43,335 nt of DNA from Taibaiella sp. (GTDB lineage: Bacteria > Bacteroidota > Bacteroidia > Chitinophagales > Chitinophagaceae): assembly GCA_021740995.1 (NCBI GenBank), contig JAIOYR010000026.1:1-43335 (forward strand), given 5' to 3'. Positions 9,995 through 19,228 of this stretch are shown here, piece after piece (the first letter of the stretch is position 1; the number at the start of each line of letters is the position of its first letter). The position numbers and the translations under genes are program-made. Under the pieces are notes generated by a model. It made no database searches and was not told the DNA's origin. It saw nothing but the letters and a program-made list of their open reading frames with translations.

Positions 9995-10991
9995 TGCCGG
10001 TGGCTTATTCCGGGCACTTTCCCGTGCAGGCTGTCTCATAGAAGTGATAGATGAGTTTTATTATGTAAGCCTGAAGACACAAACTAAAATTAATAAGGTA
10101 CTCGAGCGGATAGTAAGACCATTGCAGGAAAAGGAATTTAATGATGCAATAAAGCGAACTATAGATACCTTCAGGCCGGCTGTATTACTTGTATATAAGG
10201 GGGTATTTGTGCAGCCCACTACGCTTACCTATGCCCGGCAGCAAGGTTGTAAGCTGGTGTTGTTTTATCCCGATGTGAGTATGACTGCTCATGGAGACAA
10301 TATACCCGGTTCCATTCCTCTCTACGACCTTATATTTACTACCAAGACATTTGGAATAAGGGATATGAAGGAGAAGTATGGTGTGAACAAAGCGGTATTT
10401 ATTCCGCATGGCTTCGACCCGGAGATACATCGTCCTTTAAAAATTGGAGCCGAAGAACGTAACATATTTGGCTGCGATGTCTCCTTTATAGGTACCTGGT
10501 CGCCTAAAAAGGAGAAATGGCTGGGCTACCTCAAAGAAAAATTACCGCAGCTTAACCTCAGAGTTTGGGGTGACCAGTGGGATAAAACTACTGCCACATC
10601 ACTTAAATCATCTATTCAGGGCAAACCAATAGTGGGCGACCTCTATGCCCTTGCTATCCAGTGTTCCACTATCAATCTGGGTATTCTTTCTGAGCAGGTT
10701 TCGGGTGCATCTTCCGGAGACCTTATCACTTCCCGTACTTTTCATATTCCCGGTGCATCGGGTTTCTTGCTGCATGAGCGAAATGAAGAATCAGTTACGT
10801 ATTTTGCAGAAGATGCAGAAGCAGCTTTTTTCGACGGACCAGAAGAAATGACACAAAAAGTAAGCTATTTCATAGAGCATGCAGCGGAGCGTGAAACTAT
10901 AAGGCAGGCAGGTTATAAAAGAGCATGGGCAGATCATTCATTAGATATGCGGGCGGCAGTTATTATCAATCATCTACTACAAGTCAATTGA
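9954..10991 (+). CDS. CgeB-like glycosyltransferase
   Basis: A 345-aa cytosolic protein with a GT-B-like plan: an N-terminal Rossmann start (MRILLVGPLW), a linker with FIPHGFDPEIHRP, and a C-terminal half with DVSFIGTW, followed by a nucleotide-sugar-binding-like stretch and GASGFLLHE. This arrangement matches the CgeB / glycosyltransferase family 1 group. The ATG lies inside the end of the polymerase gene, and the stop TGA shares its last A with the ATG of the next gene, so translation is probably coupled across the unit. It most likely adds a sugar to the polysaccharide made with its neighbours; donor and acceptor are unknown. Confidence 0.8.
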   Translation: MRILLVGPLWRGSNAGGLFRALSRAGCLIEVIDEFYYVSLKTQTKINKVLERIVRPLQEKEFNDAIKRTIDTFRPAVLLVYKGVFVQPTTLTYARQQGCKLVLFYPDVSMTAHGDNIPGSIPLYDLIFTTKTFGIRDMKEKYGVNKAVFIPHGFDPEIHRPLKIGAEERNIFGCDVSFIGTWSPKKEKWLGYLKEKLPQLNLRVWGDQWDKTTATSLKSSIQGKPIVGDLYALAIQCSTINLGILSEQVSGASSGDLITSRTFHIPGASGFLLHERNEESVTYFAEDAEAAFFDGPEEMTQKVSYFIEHAAERETIRQAGYKRAWADHSLDMRAAVIINHLLQVN

Positions 10992-11719
10992 TGGACAAGT
11001 TTAAAAAAATAATTTACGACAACTACATCAGCAACCATAATAAAAACCTGTATGGTGAGAACAGCCTGGCAAGGATAAAGGCCTATGCACCTGCACTCAA
11101 CTATTATTATTGCCGCCATATCCCTGCCGACAAAACTATTCGTATCCTGGATATAGGTTGTGGTGACGGTAATTTTGTATACCACCTGCAGCAATTGGGA
11201 TACAAAAGTGCTTCGGGTATAGATGTATCAGAAGAACAGATAAATAAGGGTACCAGCATGGGTATAGGCAACCTACACCGTGCCGATTTGCTAGACTACT
11301 TGTCGGCCAACAAGCAGGCGTTTGATGTTATCATAGCAAAGGATGTGATAGAGCATTTCACCCGTGATGAAGTTTTTGAAATTTTACCCCTTATCAACTG
11401 CAACCTGAAGAGTGGTGGTAGGTTTATCATGCAGGTACCCAATGGGCAGGGTATGTTTTATACCAGTATTTTTTATGGGGATTACACACACGAAATGGCC
11501 TATACCGAAAGTTCTATAAATCAGGTAATGCTCAATACGGGTTTCAGCAGCGTACGTTGTTACCCTACAGGTCCCATACCTGCAGGAGTGGTGTCTCGTA
11601 TCCGTTATATACTGTGGAAGTTGATGGTATGGAAACTCAAGTTCTGGAAGATGGTGGAAACTGGCAGCCCAAAAGGAATCTTTACGCAGAATATAATATC
11701 AGTAGCAGAGAAGAAGTAG
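10991..11719 (+). CDS. Class I SAM-dependent methyltransferase
   Basis: A 242-aa protein beginning MDKFKKIIYDNY. The SAM-binding glycine loop DIGCGDGNF is at residues 54-62, the acidic motif II GIDVSEEQ follows, and DVIIAKDVIEHF matches the post-I motifs of methyltransferase domain 11/23 proteins. The start at 10991 overlaps the glycosyltransferase stop in a TGATG junction; a longer frame from 10925 would only add residues encoded inside that gene. The basic, hydrophobic C-terminus (WKLMVWKLKFWK) may touch the membrane. Its place suggests methylation of a sugar or of the end of the growing polysaccharide, which is inference. Confidence 0.85.
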   Translation: MDKFKKIIYDNYISNHNKNLYGENSLARIKAYAPALNYYYCRHIPADKTIRILDIGCGDGNFVYHLQQLGYKSASGIDVSEEQINKGTSMGIGNLHRADLLDYLSANKQAFDVIIAKDVIEHFTRDEVFEILPLINCNLKSGGRFIMQVPNGQGMFYTSIFYGDYTHEMAYTESSINQVMLNTGFSSVRCYPTGPIPAGVVSRIRYILWKLMVWKLKFWKMVETGSPKGIFTQNIISVAEKK

Positions 11720-11734
11720 AATAATTGCATGCTC

Positions 11735-11995
11735 TTACTTTCTAACCTTTTTCCAGTCGTGTTTTGTGTGTTTGTAAGAGTAAGATCCTACATAGTTGTC
11801 CGGGCAAAGCTGTGCAAGCGACTTGGTGCCGGCACTTTCTATATTGTGCTTTAACTTTACAGCTTTCCATAGCTCTTTATAGCTGACTTGTGTGCCATCC
11901 TGAAAGAAACAATTCATGCTTCGCTCAAACACACCGAATTTTTCGCCCCTGTTCAGTTTGTCTATCAGTTCTTTGTACTTTTCCTCTATTTCCAT
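11735..11995 (-). CDS. Small hypothetical protein, 86 aa
   Basis: A charged, soluble 86-aa protein with no signal peptide or membrane segment; I do not recognise the family. Residues 18-28 read GEKFGVFERSM, followed by a Tyr/Trp/Lys-rich half ending KHDWKKVRK. A TAAATTTG box on the minus strand (12023-12030) lies 28 nt upstream of the ATG, which supports a real, separately transcribed gene. It converges with the methyltransferase gene, ending 15 nt from it. Confidence 0.6.
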   Translation of the reverse strand: MEIEEKYKELIDKLNRGEKFGVFERSMNCFFQDGTQVSYKELWKAVKLKHNIESAGTKSLAQLCPDNYVGSYSYKHTKHDWKKVRK

Positions 11996-12022
11996 AAATA
12001 CACTTATCAGTCTATTTCTCTA

Positions 12023-12030
12023 CAAATTTA
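12023..12030 (-). promoter_or_regulatory. Promoter -7 element (TAAATTTG)
   Basis: On the minus strand this is a full match to the Bacteroidota -7 consensus TAnnTTTG, 28 nt before the 86-aa gene. No TTTG box is seen at the ideal upstream spacing. Confidence 0.5.
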
Positions 12031-12122
12031 TGCAAAATTGAAGTTTCTTGTAGCGCTGCCGGTATTTTGTTATGCATTTTGTATTGGTCCGATTTCATGC
12101 ATTCAGTGGGTGTATATTATCA

Positions 12123-13079
12123 TCATTCATACAACAGCTTACCACTATAGTATTCCGTGCCATCTGTAGCCTTGTAATAATACAGCCCTTTGGGATAACT
12201 GCTGATATCAAGCAAGTGAGTGAGAGGCAATTGCAATATTCGCTGTCCAAGGGTATTATACACTTGTATCGTAAATTGCTTTTTAATACTGACATCAGGG
12301 AAGCGGAAAGTGCCGGTGGGCGAGGGATTGGGGGAAACCGGTAAAGATCTAATGCCGGAGAAATGATTGACAGAGCCAAAGCCAATTCCAAGGTAATTAA
12401 CTCTGATTGAATCTATTAGCCAGCCTGCAAGAGAATCTGGAATTGTATCGCTTACAAATCTGAATCTAAGATAAAAGGTATCCAAAGAATGCCAGTAACA
12501 ACCTGATGTTGCAGTTGATTTTGGTGCAGCGGGGTCTTCAAACCTAATTTTAGAGTGCCTGAAAGTATCACATTGCCCATTGAACGATGGTTCGCCCGAT
12601 TGTAGTGTATCTTTTGGACCATAAAAATTTGTTGTTAATAGTCCGGTCAAAGGGCCTGGGCTATTAATACCGGAATCAACATTGCAGGAGTCTGTTACAT
12701 TATGCCAGGATAGTCCATGATCAAGCGAAAATTCCACTACACCACCATCATGCGCACTATCTGTTTGATACTTATGCCAAAAGCTTACAATGGTATTTCC
12801 TTTGCGGGGTATTCTGATTACAAAGAAATTGTTGGCGGTTATGGGATAGTTGTTTGTAGTATCCGTCATCATACTGATAATGCCGTTTGTATCTGAAGTA
12901 AAGAAAGACTTTGTGGTGCGCCCTACTTGCCATAGTGGTGTTGCGGATGTGTCCGGGAGATAATGCAATATTGTGTCGGCCCGAAAGTTTATTCTGATTG
13001 TGTCCCCTTCACCAAATTGAGCAATAGCCATACACGAGGATGAGAAATAAATAAACACAAAAAGTAAAAGACGTTTCAT
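12123..13079 (-). CDS. T9SS-sorted secreted protein
   Basis: A 318-aa protein with a signal peptide (MKRLLLFVFIY...AIAQ) and a C-terminal T9SS type A sorting domain: SPNPSPTGTFRF, then QVYNTLGQRILQL and a final GLYYYKATDG...GKLLYE. The middle is a beta-rich domain with W and D clusters and no recognised catalytic motif. I place the start at the ATG at 13079 because the signal peptide begins there; an in-frame Met 15 codons upstream would spoil it. It is divergent from the GSCFA gene, with about 95 bp between them. Confidence 0.85.
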   Translation of the reverse strand: MKRLLLFVFIYFSSSCMAIAQFGEGDTIRINFRADTILHYLPDTSATPLWQVGRTTKSFFTSDTNGIISMMTDTTNNYPITANNFFVIRIPRKGNTIVSFWHKYQTDSAHDGGVVEFSLDHGLSWHNVTDSCNVDSGINSPGPLTGLLTTNFYGPKDTLQSGEPSFNGQCDTFRHSKIRFEDPAAPKSTATSGCYWHSLDTFYLRFRFVSDTIPDSLAGWLIDSIRVNYLGIGFGSVNHFSGIRSLPVSPNPSPTGTFRFPDVSIKKQFTIQVYNTLGQRILQLPLTHLLDISSYPKGLYYYKATDGTEYYSGKLLYE

Positions 13080-13162
13080 AGTAGGAGTTTGAGTTAAAGT
13101 TACAGATGTTTTATATGAAAGCATGTTTTCCGATTTTTTAAGTACTCATTCGGGAAATCCAC

Positions 13163-13170
13163 TACTTTTG
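13163..13170 (+). promoter_or_regulatory. Promoter -7 element (TACTTTTG) just before the GSCFA gene
   Basis: A full TAnnTTTG match ends only 4 nt before the ATG at 13175. If used, transcription would start at or very near the start codon and give a leaderless or almost leaderless mRNA. Confidence 0.4.
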
Positions 13171-13174
13171 GTAG

Positions 13175-14149
13175 ATGCAATTGTCGCTGTCGCTCGATAT
13201 TCCACCACTCTCACGTCCGGTAGCCTATACCGACAATATACTGCTGGTAGGCTCCTGTTTTACAGAGCATATTGCAGACAGGTTGCAGCACCACAAGTTT
13301 TCGGTGTTGCAAAACCCCCATGGCATATTGTTCAATCCGCTCAGTGTATCCCATAGCATAGATGGCTATATAGACGGCAGGCTGTATACAGAAGATGATT
13401 TGTTCAATCTGAATGAGCTGTGGAATAGCTGGGACCATCATACCCGCCTGTCTGATACCGACCTTGAGGCAGCTGTGGAGGGTATCAACAAGTCCCAGAG
13501 GGCTGCATCTGAGTTCATTCTGAAATCCGATTGGGTAGTGATTACGCTCGGGTCTGCATTTCAGTATTTTCTTAAAGAAAGCGGCAGGCATGTAGCCAAC
13601 AATCATCGTGCTCCGTCACAGTGGTTCGACAAGCGGCTTTTGCCGGTAGATGAAATAATAAAAACACTGGGCAACACACTACATAAGCTACATGCGGTAA
13701 ACCCGTTTGCTCAGGTATTGTTTACTATAAGCCCTGTGCGCCACATACGCGATGGGGTGATTGATAACAATCGCAGCAAAGCGAGGCTGATAGAGGCAGT
13801 GCATGAGCTATGCTACAATTTTGAGCAGGCGCATTACTTCCCTGCTTATGAGCTCATAATAGATATACTGCGCGACTACCGTTTTTATGATATAGACTTT
13901 GTGCACCCCAATTATCTGGCTACCTCTTATGTGTGGGAGCAGTTTACAAAAGCATGTATAGCGCCCGATGCTCAGGCACTGATGCATCAGGTACATGAGA
14001 TAATGACTGCAAGAGCTCACCGCACCCGCTTCCCGGGTACACAGGCACATCGTAAGTTTAAAGAGAGCTATTTGGCAAAAACAAAAGCACTTGCTGAAAA
14101 GCACCCCCGGCTCGACTTCTCTGCCGAGCTAAAATACTTTGGAGAGTAG
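13175..14149 (+). CDS. GSCFA domain protein
   Basis: A 324-aa protein with the family-naming motif GSCFTEHI at residues 27-34, followed by NPHGILFNP, then VITLGSAFQYF and LFTISPVRHIRDG, the conserved blocks of the GSCFA family (SGNH-hydrolase-like fold). The C-terminal FVHPNYLA may supply the His of the catalytic site. The function in Bacteroidota is not established; a role on cell-surface glycans or lipids is inference. The start is supported by the usual short beta-strand lead (MQLSLSLDIPP). It converges with the TrmH gene, whose stop is 10 nt away. Confidence 0.88.
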   Translation: MQLSLSLDIPPLSRPVAYTDNILLVGSCFTEHIADRLQHHKFSVLQNPHGILFNPLSVSHSIDGYIDGRLYTEDDLFNLNELWNSWDHHTRLSDTDLEAAVEGINKSQRAASEFILKSDWVVITLGSAFQYFLKESGRHVANNHRAPSQWFDKRLLPVDEIIKTLGNTLHKLHAVNPFAQVLFTISPVRHIRDGVIDNNRSKARLIEAVHELCYNFEQAHYFPAYELIIDILRDYRFYDIDFVHPNYLATSYVWEQFTKACIAPDAQALMHQVHEIMTARAHRTRFPGTQAHRKFKESYLAKTKALAEKHPRLDFSAELKYFGE

Positions 14150-14159
14150 ATGGCCGTCA

Positions 14160-14684
14160 TTAAGCTGTGCGCACCAGCTCCCACAATACCACACCCACGC
14201 ATACCGAAATGTTGATGGAGTGTTTGGCACCCCATTGTGGTATCTCTATGCAGCCATCGGCAGTAAGTAGTGCATCTTCGTTTACACCAGTTACTTCATT
14301 GCCAAATATCAGTGCTGTTTTTTCGTTGTTGTATTTCAGCTCTTGCAGCAGCATGCTGTTGTGTGCCTGCTCTACAGCCAGTATCTTATAGCCATCTTGC
14401 CTGGCTGCATTTATTGCATCAATTACAGTTGGGTAGTGTTGCCAGCTCACGGTATCTGTAGCGCCCAGTGCGGTCTTGTGAATGTCGCGGTGCGGTGGTT
14501 GTGGTGTATAGCCACACAGGTACAGGGCAGTTACTGCAAAAGCATCGCAGCTGCGAAAAACAGAGCCCACATTCTGCATGCTCCTCACATCGTCCAGTAT
14601 CACTATTATAGGGTGTTTGTCTGATTTTTTGAATTCTTCCGGAGTTTTGCGCTCCAGCTCATCCATTGTCTTGCGTTGTATCAC
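14160..14684 (-). CDS. TrmH/SpoU family RNA 2'-O-methyltransferase
   Basis: A 174-aa SPOUT protein, the catalytic domain only. Motif 1 is NVGSVFRSCDAF (from about residue 37), motif 2 IFGNEVTGV and motif 3 IPQWGAKHSINISVCVGVV, which form the trefoil-knot SAM pocket. Family members methylate the ribose 2'-OH in tRNA or rRNA; the target cannot be told here because no N-terminal RNA-binding domain is present. It lies 16 nt downstream of the acyl-CoA ligase gene on the same strand and is probably co-transcribed with it. Confidence 0.9.
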   Translation of the reverse strand: MIQRKTMDELERKTPEEFKKSDKHPIIVILDDVRSMQNVGSVFRSCDAFAVTALYLCGYTPQPPHRDIHKTALGATDTVSWQHYPTVIDAINAARQDGYKILAVEQAHNSMLLQELKYNNEKTALIFGNEVTGVNEDALLTADGCIEIPQWGAKHSINISVCVGVVLWELVRTA

Positions 14685-14700
14685 GGTGTCTGTTTATCTT

Positions 14701-16479
14701 TTATTCCGCATAGAGTGCAGCAATCTGTGCGGCATATTTTTGTGCTATTACCTTGCGTTTTATTTTCAGCGATGGGGTCAGTTCACCCGTATCTATGGTC
14801 CATTCATCAGGCAGCAGTGCTATTTTTTTCACCTGTTCCGGATGGCTGAAAAACACATTATACTTGTCTATTTGTTTCTGTACTTCGGCCAGTACCTCCG
14901 GCATTCTTATTAGTTCCTTGTTATTATCAGGCACTATAAGGTTTGGGTAGTTGTCGCGCAGGTATTTGCGCAGTGGCAGGAAAGCCGGAACGATAAGTGC
15001 CGATACGAATTTCATATTGGCACCGGACACCATCATCTGTTCTATGTAGATGCTTTCTTTCATTTTGTTTTCCAGCGCCTGCGGAGCCACATACTTGCCG
15101 CCAGATGTTTTGAATATCTCTTTCTTTCGGTCTGTTATTTTCAGGAAACGTCCATCCACCCACTGACCTATGTCGCCGGTATGAAGCCAACCATCCTGCA
15201 TGGCTTCTGCGGTTAGTTCGGGGTGCTTATAGTAGCCTATAGTTATATTGGGTCCTTTCACCAGTATCTCTCCGTCGTTTGCAATTTTCACTTCCACATT
15301 TTCTATCAGCGTGCCCACGCTTCCTATTCTTCTGTTTTCTGTCTCGAACCTGTTTACAGATATTACGGGCGATGTTTCGGTAAGGCCATAGCCCTCCATA
15401 ATGATGATATTGGCTGCGGTGAAGATGCGCGCCAGCCGCTCCTGACAGGCGGCAGACCCTGTGACAATCGCTTTTACATTGCCACCCAATGCCTCCCGCC
15501 ACTTGTTGAAGATGATCTTATTGGCAAGCCACAATTGGAACTGATACCAGGGGTTGCCATGTTTTACATTGTCATACCGCTTGCCCAGTGCCAGTGCCCA
15601 GAAAAACAATACCCGCTTGATGCCCTTGAGCTCCATAGCAGTATTCATAATGCGCTCATACACTTTCTCCAGCAGGCGGGGTACAGTAGTAAATACTATT
15701 GGTTTTACTTCTTTAAGATTAAGACCAATAGTATCCATACTCTCGGCATAATAGACAGACACGCCGGAGTGCAGGTATACATAAGTAACCATTCGCTCAA
15801 AAATATGATTGAGTGGCAGAAAACTCAGTGCGCGGCCGCCGGTTTCGGCAAAGGTAAAGGCAGGCCGGGAGTCATACACGTTGCTGGCTATGTTGCGGTG
15901 GGTAAGCATTACTCCTTTCGGGTTACCGGTGGTGCCTGATGTGTAAATGATTGTAGCGAGCGTTTCCGGTTTTATGCGGGCAATTACCGATTCGTCCGCG
16001 TCAGCATTTCTGTCAGTAAGTTCAGTCCAGTTTGTTATTCCTTCTATTTCGTCAAATGAATAAATATTCTTTAGGGTAGCAACTTCGCTAAATGCATCCT
16101 TGAACCGTTCGTAAATGCCGGCATTGGCTACAAATACTATTCTCACGCCCGCCTCGTTGAGAATGTATGCCAGTTCAGATGGGCTAATGGTAGGGTATAC
16201 CGGAGTAAGCACGGCGCCTGTTAGCTGAACACCTATATCTGCTATCATCCACTCAGGTCTGTTGGGCGAAATGATTGCGATTTTTTCCTGCGCATCTGGC
16301 TCCAAAATTTGATTAGATATGCCCAGCGAAAGCAAGCCGCCGGCAAGTTTACGGGCAGTATTCCAGACCTCTTTGCAGGAATAGGTACGCCATTGGGCAT
16401 TTTCTTTTGCAGCCAGCATTATCGATTCGGGAGCCTGCACACTACGTTGCTGTACAATATCAAAAAGACGCTGTATCAT
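14701..16479 (-). CDS. Long-chain fatty-acid-CoA ligase (AMP-forming)
   Basis: A 592-aa adenylate-forming enzyme of the usual FadD15-like length. The AMP-binding signature YTSGTTGNPKG is near residue 180, GYGLTE near 361, and the hinge block with TGDIG and ITDRKKEIFKTSGGK near 432-455. It activates fatty acids with ATP and CoA for lipid synthesis or beta-oxidation, at or near the inner membrane. It is followed by the TrmH-type gene after 16 nt. The acyl-CoA mutase at the window end also handles acyl-CoAs but is far away and not obviously linked. Confidence 0.93.
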   Translation of the reverse strand: MIQRLFDIVQQRSVQAPESIMLAAKENAQWRTYSCKEVWNTARKLAGGLLSLGISNQILEPDAQEKIAIISPNRPEWMIADIGVQLTGAVLTPVYPTISPSELAYILNEAGVRIVFVANAGIYERFKDAFSEVATLKNIYSFDEIEGITNWTELTDRNADADESVIARIKPETLATIIYTSGTTGNPKGVMLTHRNIASNVYDSRPAFTFAETGGRALSFLPLNHIFERMVTYVYLHSGVSVYYAESMDTIGLNLKEVKPIVFTTVPRLLEKVYERIMNTAMELKGIKRVLFFWALALGKRYDNVKHGNPWYQFQLWLANKIIFNKWREALGGNVKAIVTGSAACQERLARIFTAANIIIMEGYGLTETSPVISVNRFETENRRIGSVGTLIENVEVKIANDGEILVKGPNITIGYYKHPELTAEAMQDGWLHTGDIGQWVDGRFLKITDRKKEIFKTSGGKYVAPQALENKMKESIYIEQMMVSGANMKFVSALIVPAFLPLRKYLRDNYPNLIVPDNNKELIRMPEVLAEVQKQIDKYNVFFSHPEQVKKIALLPDEWTIDTGELTPSLKIKRKVIAQKYAAQIAALYAE

Positions 16480-16579
16480 TTCATAAATTTAATATTTTTT
16501 TTCTGATTGACAGATACAGGCAGCTACTTTTTAACAGCCGTGAAATTCAACGCCCGTCCTTTTTTTCCCTTACTGGCCG

Positions 16580-17152
16580 CTATGGGTTCAGAATAACATG
16601 TTCTTCTTTTAGTTTCGTATCTATCAGATTTGCATCTTCTGTTTTTCTTCGCACTTCCATTATTTTATGATAACCCGAATTGAACATCGTATGAAACAAT
16701 GCCCTTGTTTTCTTTTCTGTAGGAATAGCCAGATTGTCGGCATGGAAATTCATAGTAAGTATGCCGGTTACAGGATTGAGTTGAATCACTATTTGTTTCT
16801 CTATCGTGATGTTAGATGCTTTATTGTCTGACATCAGTGTGAACTCGTCTTCTTTTGTGAATTTCACATAGTCAAAAATAGAGGGATCAGCAACTATTGC
16901 ATTCTTGGGAGCGTCAAACTGGTAACAGTTCATCACATAATAGTTCAATTCTTTTTTGATTCTTATAAACAAGGGACTCCCTGCTTTGCCGGTATCCAGC
17001 AGATACTTTCCCTTTGTGTTCCATGAGGGAAATGCTGCAGCATCAAATTCAGGGTTTCTGTCTTTACTCCACACTCCGGTGAATTTGTCTGATTGGTTGC
17101 AGGAGGCAACAAAAAGCAGCAGGCATGCTGCCAGAATCTGGTTAAGTTTCAT
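16580..17152 (-). CDS. Lipoprotein of unknown function
   Basis: A 190-aa protein with a lipoprotein signal: MKLNQILAACLLLFVASC, with the likely lipidated Cys at residue 18, followed by NQSDKFTGVW. The mature part is a small beta-rich domain; FTGVWSKD resembles the opening strand of lipocalin-like domains common in Bacteroidota lipoproteins, but the resemblance is weak. It lies upstream of the acyl-CoA ligase with a 100-bp gap on the same strand. Confidence 0.75.
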   Translation of the reverse strand: MKLNQILAACLLLFVASCNQSDKFTGVWSKDRNPEFDAAAFPSWNTKGKYLLDTGKAGSPLFIRIKKELNYYVMNCYQFDAPKNAIVADPSIFDYVKFTKEDEFTLMSDNKASNITIEKQIVIQLNPVTGILTMNFHADNLAIPTEKKTRALFHTMFNSGYHKIMEVRRKTEDANLIDTKLKEEHVILNP

Positions 17153-17300
17153 AGTGATTTAAGTTTAAGGTACTGTACTAAATAGTGATAGGTAAAAGTA
17201 GTAATTCAAGCTATAAATGCTAATTCTTGCAGCCCGATATTTAGTTAATTAGATACTATTGATGTACTTTGCGGTAACTGGCAACAATATAACAAGTGCA

Positions 17301-18560
17301 ATGACTCATACCGAACATGATACTGCCCCCAAAAAGAACAGGATAACTATGTATATATTACTGGCAATGGTAGCTGGTATTATTATTGGTTTTTTTGTGA
17401 ACAGATACCTTGCAGATAAGCCCGAGGCATTGAAGGAAAGCGTACTACAGCCTTTTTCGCTCCTTGCCGATATCTTTCTCAGATTGGTGAAGATGATTAT
17501 TGCGCCACTGGTATTTAGTACGCTGGTGGTGGGAGTGGCAAGGCAGGGTAGCGTACAGTCTGTAGGGCGCATAGGTGGTAAAACGATGTTGTGGTTCATT
17601 ACTTTTTCTTTTATCAGCCTTGCACTGGGCATGATGCTGGTCAATTTTTTCAGGCCGGGCTCTGCTATGCATCTTCCGTTGCCTGAGGCCGGCACCGGTA
17701 TTGCCCATGCCGCACTTTCGCTCAAGGAGTTTATCAGTCACATTTTTCCGGTAAGTGTTGTGGATGCCATGGCGAAAAATGAAATTCTGCAGGTGGTGGT
17801 GTTTTCCCTGTTCTTTGGGGTAGCCACAGCCGCCGTGGGAGAGAAGGGGGCAATAGTGGTTACCGTTCTCGATTCGGTGGCACATATCATTCTCAAGGTT
17901 ACGGCATATGTTATGAACTTTGCCCCGCTGGCAGTTCTCGGAGCCATGGCCGGAGTAATAGGCAGGCAGGGGCTTGGTATTCTCAGTACTTACTCTTTGT
18001 TTATAGGTGAGTTCTATCTCGGGCTTTTTCTGCTATTGTTTATATTGCTGGCAGTGGCTTGGTTGCTGGTAAAGAATCGGGTATTTACGCTTTTGAGGCA
18101 TATCAAGGAGCCCGGGTTGGTGGCCTTCTCTACCGCCAGTAGCGAGGCGGCTTTCCCCAAACTGATGATGGAGCTGGAGCGATTTGGGTGCGATGAAAAG
18201 ATTGTTAGTTTTGTTTTGCCGCTTGGGTATTCCTTCAACCTCGATGGCTCTATGATGTATATGTCTTTTGCGTCGCTGTTTATAGCTCAGTGTTATGGCA
18301 TAGAGCTCGATGTGGCTACCCAAATAAGCATGCTGCTGGTGCTGATGATAACCAGCAAGGGTATAGCAGGGGTGCCCAGAGCATCGCTGGTGGTTATAGC
18401 CGGTACACTTGCCACCTTCAAGATACCTGAGGCCGGACTGGCATTGTTACTGGGCATAGACCCGCTGCTGGATATGGGCAGAGCCGCTACCAATGTGGTG
18501 GGAAACAGTGTGGCTACAGTAGCAATGTGTAAATGGGAAGGAGCGCTGAAAAATCCTTAA
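17301..18560 (+). CDS. Dicarboxylate/amino-acid:cation symporter (DAACS family)
   Basis: A 419-aa membrane transporter of the GltP/GltT fold. Diagnostic blocks are the HP1 serine loop STASSEAAFPK (about residue 277), the NLDGS motif of TM7 (about 312), HP2 SKGIAGVPRASL (about 350), and DMGRAATNVVGN in TM8 (about 390), where the Asp and the Asn/Arg bind substrate and cation. Family members take up glutamate, aspartate or C4-dicarboxylates with Na+ or H+. I prefer the ATG at 17301: a -7-like TACTTTG at 17264-17270 lies over the start of the longer frame from 17259, and the N-terminus from 17301 is of normal length. Confidence 0.92.
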   Translation: MTHTEHDTAPKKNRITMYILLAMVAGIIIGFFVNRYLADKPEALKESVLQPFSLLADIFLRLVKMIIAPLVFSTLVVGVARQGSVQSVGRIGGKTMLWFITFSFISLALGMMLVNFFRPGSAMHLPLPEAGTGIAHAALSLKEFISHIFPVSVVDAMAKNEILQVVVFSLFFGVATAAVGEKGAIVVTVLDSVAHIILKVTAYVMNFAPLAVLGAMAGVIGRQGLGILSTYSLFIGEFYLGLFLLLFILLAVAWLLVKNRVFTLLRHIKEPGLVAFSTASSEAAFPKLMMELERFGCDEKIVSFVLPLGYSFNLDGSMMYMSFASLFIAQCYGIELDVATQISMLLVLMITSKGIAGVPRASLVVIAGTLATFKIPEAGLALLLGIDPLLDMGRAATNVVGNSVATVAMCKWEGALKNP

Positions 18561-18645
18561 ACAGCCTGACCTTCCTTCTTTAACAAGCGTATATTATTTG
18601 ATTGTAAGTGGCTGGTTAATGGTTAATTAACATGCATACGTTTTT

Positions 18646-19224
18646 ATGGAAGCTACATGGGAATTTGATATATTCGTTTCCGGTTTCAACACAATCCTAT
18701 TAAAGATGTTTAATTTCAGTAAAGTATTATGGCTTGTATTCCTTTTGAGTCTAATGTACCTCAATTGCTTTGCTTTAGATGCACTAGGTGGCAAATTGAT
18801 GTTTGGTGCGCAAGTTTTCTCCTTTTTTAATTTTGTACTGTTTATCACATCATTGATATCAATCAGGCAGTTTTTCTGGCCCGGAGATGAAATAAGAATT
18901 TCCTTTCATGTGTTCAACATGGTTTTTGTTCTTCTGTTTTATGGTATTGGTATTCCTTTTCTTGTCGCTAACAGGCAATATTATGAAGGGTATGCTGACC
19001 TCACGCCACTTGGTGTGATAGGTGAGTTCTTTTTATCCATCGATATTAGTTCCTTTGAGCAGTGGATTATTGTACCGTCATTTTTCATTAACATACTTTA
19101 CATCAGAAAGTATTATAAAACCTACTTTGAATCAGGAATCACAGAGCCTGACTATCCCGTAAATACTCAGAGAGATGTTGTAGCCACTACTGTTGAAACT
19201 AAAGAAGGGTTAGAGCAGGAGTAG
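18646..19224 (+). CDS. Hypothetical four-helix membrane protein
   Basis: A 192-aa protein with about four hydrophobic segments (around residues 27-45, 60-78, 88-110 and 138-155) and a hydrophilic acidic tail. I recognise no family. The frame is uninterrupted, its base use is AT-richer than its neighbours, and it sits between two genes with only 4 nt to the end of the next, convergent one. A real gene is likely; its function is unknown. Confidence 0.6.
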   Translation: MEATWEFDIFVSGFNTILLKMFNFSKVLWLVFLLSLMYLNCFALDALGGKLMFGAQVFSFFNFVLFITSLISIRQFFWPGDEIRISFHVFNMVFVLLFYGIGIPFLVANRQYYEGYADLTPLGVIGEFFLSIDISSFEQWIIVPSFFINILYIRKYYKTYFESGITEPDYPVNTQRDVVATTVETKEGLEQE

Positions 19225-19228
19225 TTTT

